A DNA stretch of 64,000 nucleotides from Phycisphaerae bacterium. Its GTDB lineage: Bacteria; Planctomycetota; Phycisphaerae; Phycisphaerales; UBA1924. A model generated the notes under the pieces. It was not told where the DNA came from. It saw nothing but the letters and a program-made list of their open reading frames with translations, and searched no databases. The stretch's first letter is position 1; every line of letters starts with the position of its first letter. The stretch is taken from assembly GCA_022180725.1 (NCBI GenBank), contig BQMO01000006.1, forward strand, positions 1 through 64,000, given 5' to 3'. The position numbers and the translations under genes are program-made. This document shows positions 8,886-17,022 of this stretch, one piece after another.

Positions 8886-9532
8886 CAGGGCGCGTCCTCA
8901 AATCGCACGTGGACGATTGTGCCGTCGCCCAGCAGTCGCCGCACCACGTCGGCGATCTGTTCGCGGGAGACCTCGCGGACCTTGGCGGCGTCGTCGGGGG
9001 CGAGCACGAGGGCGCGGGCCGCGTCCGCCGCGTCGCGCCGGGCCAGCCCCAGGTAATACTCCCCCGCGCGCGAGCGCAGCCGCAGCCACCCGACCTCGAC
9101 CTCGGCCCGTTCCTGTTCGAGGAAGACCTCCGTCGCGACGCGCGCGGGGGCCGGCACGCGGACAATGCACACGCCCGGGGTGATGGGGGAGAACCCGACG
9201 GCGTCGGCCTGCATGGCGGCGAGGTCTACGCCGTAGTGCAGGCGCACGGGAACCTCGAGCCTCGCCGCGGCGTCGCCCCGCCAGGACATGTCCCCGCGTG
9301 AGAGGGCCACGGTGGTGTCGATCTCGACGGTGACGAGCTTGGCCGCCCGCAGGGCCGAGGCGATCTCGGCGAGGGGGCGGGGCGGGGCCTGCGTCGTGGA
9401 CATCGCCCGGGCCTCGGCCAGGAAGGCCCGCTCGCGGTCCTTCATGGTCCAGGCCAAGGCGACACCCAGCCCGGCGCACCCGAGCATCCACCATGCCATG
9501 CCGCGTCGTCCGGTCTGAGTCACGGCCACCAC
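8885..9532 (-). CDS. DUF4230-like membrane-anchored protein
   Basis: 215 residues starting at a GTG (9532). One N-terminal span (A-W-W-M-L-G-C-A-G-L-G-V-A-L-A-W, about 13-28), then an extracytoplasmic beta-rich domain with L-V-T-V-E-I-D-T-T-V (near 66), R-L-H-Y-G-V-D-L-A-A-M (near 97) and alternating hydrophobic strands, resembling DUF4230 proteins, whose function is unknown. It is first in an overlapping operon with a second membrane protein and ispD. A second GTG follows immediately and could be used instead. Assignment to DUF4230 is by pattern only. Confidence 0.6.
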   Translation of the reverse strand: MVAVTQTGRRGMAWWMLGCAGLGVALAWTMKDRERAFLAEARAMSTTQAPPRPLAEIASALRAAKLVTVEIDTTVALSRGDMSWRGDAAARLEVPVRLHYGVDLAAMQADAVGFSPITPGVCIVRVPAPARVATEVFLEQERAEVEVGWLRLRSRAGEYYLGLARRDAADAARALVLAPDDAAKVREVSREQIADVVRRLLGDGTIVHVRFEDAP

Positions 9533-9577
9533 TATCGACCGGACGCGGCGGCGTGTGATAGTCTTGCGAACCCTGCC

Positions 9578-10441
9578 ATGACTCCCGCCGTTTTTCTTGA
9601 CCGCGACGACACGCTCATCGAGTGCACGGGCCTGCCCGCGCCCAAGCCCCCCGCCAACCCGGGCGACCTGGTGGACCCGCGGCTGGTCCGCCTGCTGCCC
9701 GGCGTGGCCGAGGGCCTTTCACGGCTCGCGGCGGGGGGGTATGCCCTGGTGGTGGTGTCCAATCAGGGGGTGGTGGCGCGGGGCGGAGGCACGATCGCCG
9801 ACGTCGAGGCCGTCAATGCACGCCTGCGCGAAGTCGTCCGGGCCGAGGCGGGCGTCGAGTTCGCGGGTATCTATTTCTGCCTGTATCACCCGAAGGGGGC
9901 GGTGCCGGAGTTCACGCGGGAGCATCCGTGGCGCAAGCCGGCGCCGGGCATGATCCTGGCGGCCGCGGCGGACCTGGGGCTGGACCTGGCCTCGTCGTGG
10001 CTGGTGGGGGATGCGCCGCGCGACGTGGAGGCGGGCCTGGCCGCGGGCATCGCGCGCGAACGATGCCTGCGCGTGGGGGCAGGGGGCGACGTGCCGGACG
10101 TGAGCGCGGCGGCGGACGTGATCCTCGCGGTGCACGACGTGCGGGCGATCGTCGAGGCCGGGGGCGAGGTGACGACGATGCTGATGCACGCGCGCGACGC
10201 GGGGGCGCTGCGCGACGAGCGCACGCGGGGCACGGTGCTGGCCACCGCCCGGGCGGTGGGCGAGCGCGTGGGCGTGCGCGTCCTGCATGCCGACATCGAG
10301 GGCGACGCACTGGTGGTGACCCTCGGCGCGGGGAAACTCGCCGGGCTGGGGCTGCTCGCGGAAGTGCGGCGGATCACCGATGCGTGGCACGCGAAGCGTC
10401 GCGGCGTGGCGCTGTGGCGCGGGGCGGACGCCGCCGAATAG
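9578..10441 (+). CDS. HAD-IIIA phosphatase (GmhB-like) with C-terminal extension
   Basis: 287 residues. Residues 1-190 are a histidinol-phosphatase/GmhB-like HAD hydrolase: nucleophile motif F-L-D-R-D-D-T-L (5-12), V-V-V-S-N-Q-G-V (58-65), H-P-W-R-K-P-A-P-G (near 115) and W-L-V-G-D-A-P-R-D (near 141). Close relatives dephosphorylate heptose bisphosphate or histidinol phosphate; the substrate is uncertain. GmhB enzymes usually have Zn-binding cysteines in C-x-H-x..C-x-C, and here only Y-H-P is left, so the zinc site looks lost. Residues ~200-287 form an extra alpha/beta-looking domain that I do not recognise. A TAGTCT hexamer lies 13 nt before the ATG. Confidence 0.8.
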   Translation: MTPAVFLDRDDTLIECTGLPAPKPPANPGDLVDPRLVRLLPGVAEGLSRLAAGGYALVVVSNQGVVARGGGTIADVEAVNARLREVVRAEAGVEFAGIYFCLYHPKGAVPEFTREHPWRKPAPGMILAAAADLGLDLASSWLVGDAPRDVEAGLAAGIARERCLRVGAGGDVPDVSAAADVILAVHDVRAIVEAGGEVTTMLMHARDAGALRDERTRGTVLATARAVGERVGVRVLHADIEGDALVVTLGAGKLAGLGLLAEVRRITDAWHAKRRGVALWRGADAAE

Positions 10442-10447
10442 CGCACG

Positions 10448-12145
10448 TTACTTCAACACCTTGAGCCCCACGCGCTTCTCGATTTCGTCCGCCGGACGGG
10501 CGACAAGGTCGTACCCGTCGTGCCCGGTGACGACGCACCGCACGACCTCGCCCGGCGCGAGTTTCTCGCGGCTCTGCACGTAGGTCACGGCGTCAATCTG
10601 CGGGGCCTGGAAGTACGTCCGCCCGGCGTACAGACGCCCGCCCGTGCCCACACCCGCCGTGGCACGACCCTGCGACCGCAGCGCCTGGTCGATCACCACG
10701 TCGAAGACGCGGCCTCTCGGCGTGCCGTCGGGTTTCAGCGGGCGGGCCTCGTCGTGGGCCGAGGCGAGTTCCGCCGCCCGGGCGAAGGCGAGGCGTTGCT
10801 GCGCCTCCATGACCTCGCCCCGGCGACGGGCCTTGACTTCCGGCGGCACGGCCAGGGCCGCGTCGGCTTCCATCGTGCCCGCGGGCGTGCCCGGCTCGCG
10901 GCTGTACTCGAAGACGCCGACGGCCTCGAACTTCATGTCGTCGATGAACTCCAGCAGTTCCTGATGGTCCGCCTCGGTTTCGCCGGGGAAGCCGGAAATG
11001 AACGTGGTGCGGATGGCCATGCCGGGCACGGCCTCGCGCAGGCGACGGATCACGCGGGCCTGCTGCGCTCGCGTCACGTGCCGACGCATGCGAGCCAGCA
11101 CCCGGTCCGACGCGTGCTGGAGCGGGATGTCGAGGTACGGCAGGAGGCGGCCATGGCGGACCAGTTCCCCGAACGCGTCGATGATGGGGTCGGTGAAGTT
11201 CGAGGGATAGGCGTACATGAGGCGCAGCCAGCCCTTGGCGCCCATCTCATCCATCGTGTCGGAGAGACCGGCGAGGAGCGATGGGAGGCCGCCGAGCGAC
11301 CGGGGGTCGGGAGACTTTCGCCCACCCCCCGGCCCCCTCCCTCCGGGAGGGGGTGAAAGACCAATGCCGAGGTCATCGCCGAAGGAGGTGGTGTCCTGCC
11401 CGATGAGGAGGAGTTCGTGGGCGCCGTCGGCGAGGAGTTCGCGGGCCTCGCGCAGGATGGCCTCGACGGGCTTGGAGCGCATCTTGCCACGGATGCTGGG
11501 GATGGTGCAGAAGGCGCACGCCTGGTTGCACCCCTCGGAGATGCGCAGGTAGGCGTAGTGCCGGGGCGTGAGGCGCAGGCGGGCCGAGTCGTCCTCGAAG
11601 TACCCGATGCCCTTGGCGTCTTTTCCGTTGACGGTGAGGCCGGCGGTCGCGAGGCCGCGTTCCTTCGCGGCGACGAGGGCGTTGCCGGCGATCCAGTACT
11701 TCGGCGCGTCGGCGTCGAGGGCCGGGCGCGTCCCCGCGCGTTGGGCGCTCCCGCCGAAGACCGCGTCGATGATCTTGTCGCGGTCGAAGACGCCGACCAT
11801 CGCGTCGATGCCGGGCGCCCATTCGAGCATCTTCGCGCGGTGGCGCTGCACGAGGCACCCGGCGACGACGACCTTGCGCACCTCGCCGCGTTCCTTGGCC
11901 GCGATGGCTTCCTTGATGACCCCGAGCGATTCGTCCTTGGAGGCTTCGAGGAAGCCGCAGGTGTTGACGACGACGGCGTCGGCCCCGCCGAAGGTCGGGT
12001 CGTCCGCCGCGCACGGCACCGGCGTGAGGCCGCTCTGCGCCAGCAGCCCCAGCATCTTCTCCGAATCGACCAGGTTCTTGGGGCACCCCAGGCTGACGAA
12101 GGCCACGGTGCGGCAGTCATGGGATTTCTTCGCGGCCTTGGGCAT
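10448..12145 (-). CDS. rimO: Ribosomal protein S12 methylthiotransferase RimO
   Basis: 565 residues, longer than the usual ~440. RimO adds a methylthio group to an Asp of ribosomal protein S12. The N-terminal UPF0004 domain has cluster cysteines in S-L-G-C-P-K-N (18-24), N-T-C-G-F (near 61) and V-A-G-C-L-V (near 95). The radical-SAM triad is C-N-Q-A-C-A-F-C (near 213), and the C-terminus forms a TRAM domain. Extra length comes partly from about 30 residues encoded by a GC-rich palindromic insertion (see 11290-11366). It is transcribed divergently from the gene at 12390, and TACAAT stands 8 nt before the ATG, suggesting a leaderless message. Confidence 0.93.
   Translation of the reverse strand: MPKAAKKSHDCRTVAFVSLGCPKNLVDSEKMLGLLAQSGLTPVPCAADDPTFGGADAVVVNTCGFLEASKDESLGVIKEAIAAKERGEVRKVVVAGCLVQRHRAKMLEWAPGIDAMVGVFDRDKIIDAVFGGSAQRAGTRPALDADAPKYWIAGNALVAAKERGLATAGLTVNGKDAKGIGYFEDDSARLRLTPRHYAYLRISEGCNQACAFCTIPSIRGKMRSKPVEAILREARELLADGAHELLLIGQDTTSFGDDLGIGLSPPPGGRGPGGGRKSPDPRSLGGLPSLLAGLSDTMDEMGAKGWLRLMYAYPSNFTDPIIDAFGELVRHGRLLPYLDIPLQHASDRVLARMRRHVTRAQQARVIRRLREAVPGMAIRTTFISGFPGETEADHQELLEFIDDMKFEAVGVFEYSREPGTPAGTMEADAALAVPPEVKARRRGEVMEAQQRLAFARAAELASAHDEARPLKPDGTPRGRVFDVVIDQALRSQGRATAGVGTGGRLYAGRTYFQAPQIDAVTYVQSREKLAPGEVVRCVVTGHDGYDLVARPADEIEKRVGLKVLK
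11290..11366. repeat. Palindromic GC-rich element inserted in frame in rimO
   Basis: The core is a perfect 9-bp inverted repeat, CCCCCTCCC at 11333-11341 and GGGAGGGGG at 11345-11353, with a 3-nt loop. Translated in the rimO frame it gives a low-complexity peptide (L-S-P-P-P-G-G-R-G-P-G-G-G-R-K-S-P-D-P) between the radical-SAM residues and the following conserved segment, where RimO homologues have no such sequence. This is typical of small palindromic repeats that spread into coding regions. Boundaries are approximate. Confidence 0.6.
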
Positions 12146-12153
12146 GAAGGATG

Positions 12154-12159
12154 ATTGTA
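12154..12159 (-). promoter_or_regulatory. Candidate -10 element TACAAT for leaderless rimO
   Basis: On the minus strand TACAAT ends 8 nt before the rimO ATG (12145). No Shine-Dalgarno-like sequence lies between. No -35 match is seen 17 nt upstream. Confidence 0.4.
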
Positions 12160-12389
12160 GGGAACGAGCAAGGCGACGCCGTCGCGCAGACCCACACGAC
12201 CCTGGGCTGAGCGAACTCGACCTTGCGGCGTCGCGAATGCGGCCGGCAATGTCAGCGACGTTCGGCGAGCGATGCTCACGCCGAGGGCGGCGCGGTGCGC
12301 GGCGTAAGTTGTTCGAGATTCACGCGTGAGCGGCGTGGCGATCGTGCGTTCTTCAACCCGGCCCACGAGGCCACACCGGAGAACTCGCC

Positions 12390-13016
12390 ATGAAACGCAC
12401 GCTCTCGCTCGTCCTGTCCGCCACGCTCGCCCCCGCGGCCTTCGCCGGCGTCTATACCGAATCCGGCGATGCGCACGAACTCGTGCCCCAGCCCGTGGTC
12501 GGGACCAATCCGATCACCGCCATCCAGGGGGCGCTCTCCGCGGCGTCCAACGACTACGCCGACCTGTTCTCGATCTACATCAGCAACCCCGCCGCGTTCT
12601 CCGCCTCGACCGTGGGCGGGGCGACGTTCGACACGCAGTTGTTCCTCTTCGACGCCGACGGGCGCGGCGTGTCGCACAACGACGATGCCCCGGGCGGCGG
12701 TTCGCTGCAGTCGCGCCTCACGGGCGCGTTCGTCCCCGGGCCGGGCGTCTACTGGCTCGCCATCTCCCCGTACAACCGCGACCCCTCGTCGGGCTTCGGG
12801 CTGATCTGGAACAACTCGCCCTTCAACACCGAGCGCGCCCCCGACGGCCCCGGCGCCGCCAGCGCCCTGCTCTCGTGGGCGGGCACGGGCACCACGGGGT
12901 CGTACACCATCGAACTGACGGGCGTGGTGGCCGTCCCCGCGCCCGGGCCGCTGCTGCTGGCCGCGCTGGGCGGGTTGCTGGTGACGCGGCGGGTGCGAAC
13001 GTCGCCCACGCGATGA
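12390..13016 (+). CDS. Secreted protein with PEP-CTERM-like C-terminal anchor
   Basis: 208 residues. A signal peptide (residues 1-19, ending A-A-F-A-G) and a beta-rich domain with F-D-T-Q-L-F-L-F-D-A-D-G-R-G-V (about 78-92) and G-V-Y-W-L-A-I-S-P-Y (near 117), resembling the pre-peptidase-like/DVUA0089-type domain of exported proteins. The C-terminus is a sorting signal: V-P-A-P-G-P, a hydrophobic helix L-L-L-A-A-L-G-G-L-L-V, then arginines. PEP-CTERM proteins are cleaved and processed at the envelope by exosortase. GGAG lies 8 nt before ATG 12390. Divergent from rimO. Confidence 0.8.
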   Translation: MKRTLSLVLSATLAPAAFAGVYTESGDAHELVPQPVVGTNPITAIQGALSAASNDYADLFSIYISNPAAFSASTVGGATFDTQLFLFDADGRGVSHNDDAPGGGSLQSRLTGAFVPGPGVYWLAISPYNRDPSSGFGLIWNNSPFNTERAPDGPGAASALLSWAGTGTTGSYTIELTGVVAVPAPGPLLLAALGGLLVTRRVRTSPTR

Positions 13017-13047
13017 GCACAGGCTCGGCGCGGGCGGGCGGATCGGG

Positions 13048-13053
13048 TATTCT
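13048..13053 (+). promoter_or_regulatory. Candidate -10 element TATTCT for leaderless start at 13060
   Basis: TATTCT ends 6 nt before ATG 13060, and there is no Shine-Dalgarno match. The preceding sequence is GC-rich with no clear -35. Confidence 0.4.
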
Positions 13054-13059
13054 GTCGGC

Positions 13060-16000
13060 ATGATCCGCTCCATGCTCCTCGCCGCGTTCGTCGCCTCGTC
13101 CGCTCTGGCCCAGCCCGCCGCCGGGCCGCACACCCCGCCCCCCAACGGTCCGCGCCGGGCCGACCCTGCCTGGGTCGCGCTCCGCAACTGCACCGTGCAC
13201 GTGAAGCCCGGGGAGACGGTCGAGCACGCCACGGTGGTCATGCGCGACGGGGTGATCCGCGCGGTGCTGCCCGGCGAGGGCGCGCCCCTGCCCATCGGCC
13301 CGCGCGTCGTCGACTCCTCGGGGCTGCATGTCTACCCCGCGTTCATCGACGCCTTCGTCGAGGTGGACGCCCCCGCCCCGGCCGCGGGCGGCGTGGGGCT
13401 GCATTGGAACACGCTGGTCACGCCTCAGCGCCGGGCGGTGGATGGCCCGGGGATCGACGAGGGCACGCGCGACGCGCTGCGGAAGATGGGCTTCGGGGCC
13501 GCCGCCATATCGCCGAGAGGTGGGATGTTCCGGGGCACCAGCGCGGTGGTCAGCCTCGCCCAGCCCAGCGACGACGCGAGCATCGCCCGCCCGCCGGTGT
13601 ACCGCGCCGATGCCTACCAGGCCGCGGCGTTTGAGACGGGCCGGGGCGGGTACCCCGGCAGCCTCATGGGCGCCATCGCCCTGTTCCGGCAGACCCTCAG
13701 CGACGCGGATTATCTCGACGGCCTGCCCGAAGGCCCGGCCCGGGTGCTCGCGATGCAGAACGACGGGTGCCTGGGCGCGCTGGCACGCCGCTTCGACGCG
13801 GTGACGCCCCTTGCCTTCGACGTGCAGGACGAACTCGATGCGCTGCGCGCCGCGAAAGTCGCACGCGAGTTCGGTCGGCGGGCGGTCCTCATCGGCAGCG
13901 GGGGCGAGTTTCGTCGCCTGGCCGCCATCGCGGAGGACGGGCTGCCCTTCATCCTCCCCCTGAACTTTCCGCGTCAGCCCGACGTGTCGTCGCTGGGCAA
14001 GGTCGAGAGCGTGGAACTTCGCGACCTGATGACCTGGGAGCAGGCCCCGACCAACCCGCGCCGCCTCGCCCGCGCGGGCGTCACCTTCGCCCTGACCACC
14101 AGCAAGGCCCGCGACCGCGGCGCGTTCATGGAGAACCTGCGCAAGGCCATCACCTGCGGCCTGACCGAGGACCAGGCCCTCGCCGCCCTCACGACCACCC
14201 CCGCGAAGATGCTCATGGTTGACGACCTGCTGGGCACCATCGAAGTTGGCAAGCGAGCCAACGTCATCGTCACGGATGGGCCGATCTTCGCCAAGGAGAC
14301 CAAGGTCCGCGTCGTGTATGTCGACGGGCAGGCGCACGAGGTGACTGCCCCGCCCGAGAGCCTCGAGGGCGAGTGGACGATCGACCTGCCGGGAGCGGCC
14401 CCGGTCGAGCGGGCGCTCCTTATCGAAAGCGGGAACGCCGTCACCGTCCGCCGCGACGGGAAGACCGTGAAGGCCTCGCGTGTCACGGTTGAACGCGGGC
14501 GCGTGAGTTTCACGTTCGACCACGAGCCGCTCGACGGGCAGGTGGGGGTGTACGCCATCACCGCGGCGGTCGAGCGCGCGGCCGACGGGCGCCCGGCACG
14601 CCTCGTGGGCCAGGGCCTGCGGGCCGGCGGCGAGCCGTTCACCTGGACCGCGAACCGCAAGCCCCCGAGCCTGGAAGGGCCGTGGGCCTTCAACCTGGAC
14701 ATGCCCCATACCGCTCCGCGGACGCTGGCGGTGCTGAACGTCGCGAGCGATGGAAGCGCCTCGTGGATCGGGGTGGACGGCACCTCAACCCCCGTGACCA
14801 TCGAGCGGCAAGGGCGGATAGTGCGTCTGACGTTGAAGCCCGAAGGGGGCGCGGAGCGCGTGATCGAGGGCGAGTTCGATCTCGACGCGAAGCCGCCAAC
14901 CTTCGCGGGCACGGATGCCACGCCCGGGTCCAGCGTGCGCTACGCAGCTCGATTCGCCCCGCCGACGGGAACATGGAAAGTCACGCGCTTTGCCGGGCAG
15001 CCCCGTCCCGAGAACGAGGGGCTGACGCTCGACCTGCGCAAGGACGGCGTGACGCTCACCGTCGCCAAGCCCAACGACGCCGAGGGCAAGGCCCAACGCC
15101 CCGCGACGATCCGCGGCGAGGAGTTCAAGGTCGATGGCTACACCGTCACGTTCACCTTCGACCGCAAGGGCCTCGACGGCGAGGGCAAGGCCGCCGCAGC
15201 GCTGCGCGTGTTCGGCGAGGCGCTGACGGGCGAGGTGACCTACGAGGACGGAACGAAGGTGGCCCTCGAGGCCGAGCGCGAGCCGCCGAAGAAGCCCGAC
15301 GACGCCGACGCCGACTGGGCCAAGGACATTCCCGAAGAACTCCCGATGCCGTTCGGCCCCTACGGGCTGAAGGCCCTTCCGCCGCAGGGCACGTACGTGC
15401 TGACCAACGCCACGCTGTGGACGAATACGCCGCAGGGCGTACTGAAGGGCGCGACGCTGGTCATCAGCCGGGGCAAGATCGCGGGCGTATTCCCGAACGG
15501 GAACACGGGCATCGTGCCCCCGCCGGCGGACGCGATCACCATCGATTGCGCGGGCAGGCACATCACCCCGGGGATCATCGACGCGCACTCGCACACGGGC
15601 ATCAGCCGCGGGGTGAACGAGGGCGGGCAGGCCGTCACCGCCGAGGTGCGCATCCAGGACGTCACCAACCCCGACACGACGAACTGGTACTGGCAACTGG
15701 CGGGCGGGGTGACAACCGTGCTGAACCTGCACGGCTCGGCCAACGCCATCGGGGGCCAGTCGCAGACGAACAAGGTCCGCTGGGGGGCCGCCCGCCCGGA
15801 CGACATGCACTTCGAGGGGGCGATTCCCGGCATCAAGTTCGCGCTGGGCGAGAACCCGCGCGGGGCCAACAGCGGCCCGGCCCGCGACCAGGGCGCCGGC
15901 GCCCCCGCCGCCCGCTACCCGCAGACGCGGATGGGTGTCGAGATGCTCATCCGCGACCGATTCACCGCGGCCCGCGAGTACGCCGAGGCCGTCAAGCACG

Positions 16001-16959
16001 CGCAGCGCGAGGGCGTGGAGAGCGACGCGCGGCTGGTCATGGCGGCTGGCGGAGGCATCCCGGCGATGGGCGGGCTGTTCGCGCACCCCGGGCACGCCGT
16101 GCGGCGGGATCTCGAACTCGAAGCCCTCGCCGAGATTCTCGCCGGCGAGCGCCTCGTGCATTGCCATTCCTACCGCCAGGACGAGATCCTCATGCTCTGC
16201 ATGGTGGCCAAGGAGTTCGGGTTCAAGATCGGGACCTTCCAGCACATCCTCGAAGGCTACAAGGTCGCGGACTACGTGCGCGACTACTCGGGCGGCGGCT
16301 CGGGCTTCGCCGACTGGTGGGCCTACAAGGTCGAAGTGCAGGACGCCATCCCCCAGGGCCTGCCGCTCATGGCCATGGTCGGGGCGACGATGTCGTTCAA
16401 CAGCGACAGCGACGAACTGGCCCGCCGACTGAACGTCGAAGCGGGCAAGGCCGTCAAGTACGTGGGCATGAGCGAGGAAGACGCGTTGAAGTTCGTCACG
16501 CTCAACCCCGCGAAGCAACTCCACATCGACGATCGCGTGGGGACGCTCGAGGTCGGCAAGGACGCGGACCTCGCCGTGTGGAATGGTCACCCGCTGAGTT
16601 CACTGACCAAGTGCGAACGGACCTTCGTGGACGGGCGGCAGCTCTTCAGCCTGGAAGACGACGCGGCCTCCCGGACGAAGATTCAGGCCGAGCGGTCGCG
16701 GCTGATCCAGAAGATCCTCGCCGAGCCGCGCCGACCCGCCGCCGAGGGCGACCGCCCCGCGGGCGCGCCCGGCGACGGCCCGCGTCGCCGCCCCGGCGGG
16801 GGCCGCCGCCCACCCACCCTCGACACCGCCGCCGAGTTCTCTCTCGATGACGTCGACGACGATCAAGCCGAGCGCCTCCGCGCGTATTACCTCGACCTCA
16901 TGAACCGCGGGAAATCCCCCAACCAGCCCGGGGTGTGCGGCTGCGGCCTGTGGCACTGA
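13060..16959 (+). CDS. Secreted tandem amidohydrolase-family protein, N-terminal half degenerate
   Basis: 1299 residues with signal peptide (1-18). Residues ~40-430 resemble an amidohydrolase barrel but the metal motif is lost: the strand after V-Y-P-A-F reads I-D-A-F-V-E-V instead of I-D-x-H-x-H. Residues ~430-760 are beta-rich and end in an Asp/Lys-rich linker. Residues ~770-1260 are a second amidohydrolase with intact I-D-A-H843-S-H845, a later H-C-H (H1034, H1036) and F-N-S-D-S-D-E (near 1111), plus the G-T-L-E-V-G-K-D-A-D-L-A-V-W signature. The tail is Arg/Pro/Gly-rich and ends C-G-C-G-L-W-H. Related exported proteins are imidazolonepropionase-like or dipeptidase-like; the substrate is unknown. 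Probably in an operon with the degenerate relative 63 nt downstream. Confidence 0.82.
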   Translation: MIRSMLLAAFVASSALAQPAAGPHTPPPNGPRRADPAWVALRNCTVHVKPGETVEHATVVMRDGVIRAVLPGEGAPLPIGPRVVDSSGLHVYPAFIDAFVEVDAPAPAAGGVGLHWNTLVTPQRRAVDGPGIDEGTRDALRKMGFGAAAISPRGGMFRGTSAVVSLAQPSDDASIARPPVYRADAYQAAAFETGRGGYPGSLMGAIALFRQTLSDADYLDGLPEGPARVLAMQNDGCLGALARRFDAVTPLAFDVQDELDALRAAKVAREFGRRAVLIGSGGEFRRLAAIAEDGLPFILPLNFPRQPDVSSLGKVESVELRDLMTWEQAPTNPRRLARAGVTFALTTSKARDRGAFMENLRKAITCGLTEDQALAALTTTPAKMLMVDDLLGTIEVGKRANVIVTDGPIFAKETKVRVVYVDGQAHEVTAPPESLEGEWTIDLPGAAPVERALLIESGNAVTVRRDGKTVKASRVTVERGRVSFTFDHEPLDGQVGVYAITAAVERAADGRPARLVGQGLRAGGEPFTWTANRKPPSLEGPWAFNLDMPHTAPRTLAVLNVASDGSASWIGVDGTSTPVTIERQGRIVRLTLKPEGGAERVIEGEFDLDAKPPTFAGTDATPGSSVRYAARFAPPTGTWKVTRFAGQPRPENEGLTLDLRKDGVTLTVAKPNDAEGKAQRPATIRGEEFKVDGYTVTFTFDRKGLDGEGKAAAALRVFGEALTGEVTYEDGTKVALEAEREPPKKPDDADADWAKDIPEELPMPFGPYGLKALPPQGTYVLTNATLWTNTPQGVLKGATLVISRGKIAGVFPNGNTGIVPPPADAITIDCAGRHITPGIIDAHSHTGISRGVNEGGQAVTAEVRIQDVTNPDTTNWYWQLAGGVTTVLNLHGSANAIGGQSQTNKVRWGAARPDDMHFEGAIPGIKFALGENPRGANSGPARDQGAGAPAARYPQTRMGVEMLIRDRFTAAREYAEAVKHAQREGVESDARLVMAAGGGIPAMGGLFAHPGHAVRRDLELEALAEILAGERLVHCHSYRQDEILMLCMVAKEFGFKIGTFQHILEGYKVADYVRDYSGGGSGFADWWAYKVEVQDAIPQGLPLMAMVGATMSFNSDSDELARRLNVEAGKAVKYVGMSEEDALKFVTLNPAKQLHIDDRVGTLEVGKDADLAVWNGHPLSSLTKCERTFVDGRQLFSLEDDAASRTKIQAERSRLIQKILAEPRRPAAEGDRPAGAPGDGPRRRPGGGRRPPTLDTAAEFSLDDVDDDQAERLRAYYLDLMNRGKSPNQPGVCGCGLWH

Positions 16960-17022
16960 CCGATTGTTTCCCGAGACTCTCGCACCTCACGCACCCCGGT
17001 ACCGACCAGAAGGACTCGCGAC

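Noticed and set aside
12823..14709. 628-codon open frame on -
   Set aside because: Antisense to the amidohydrolase gene, with compositional bias only.
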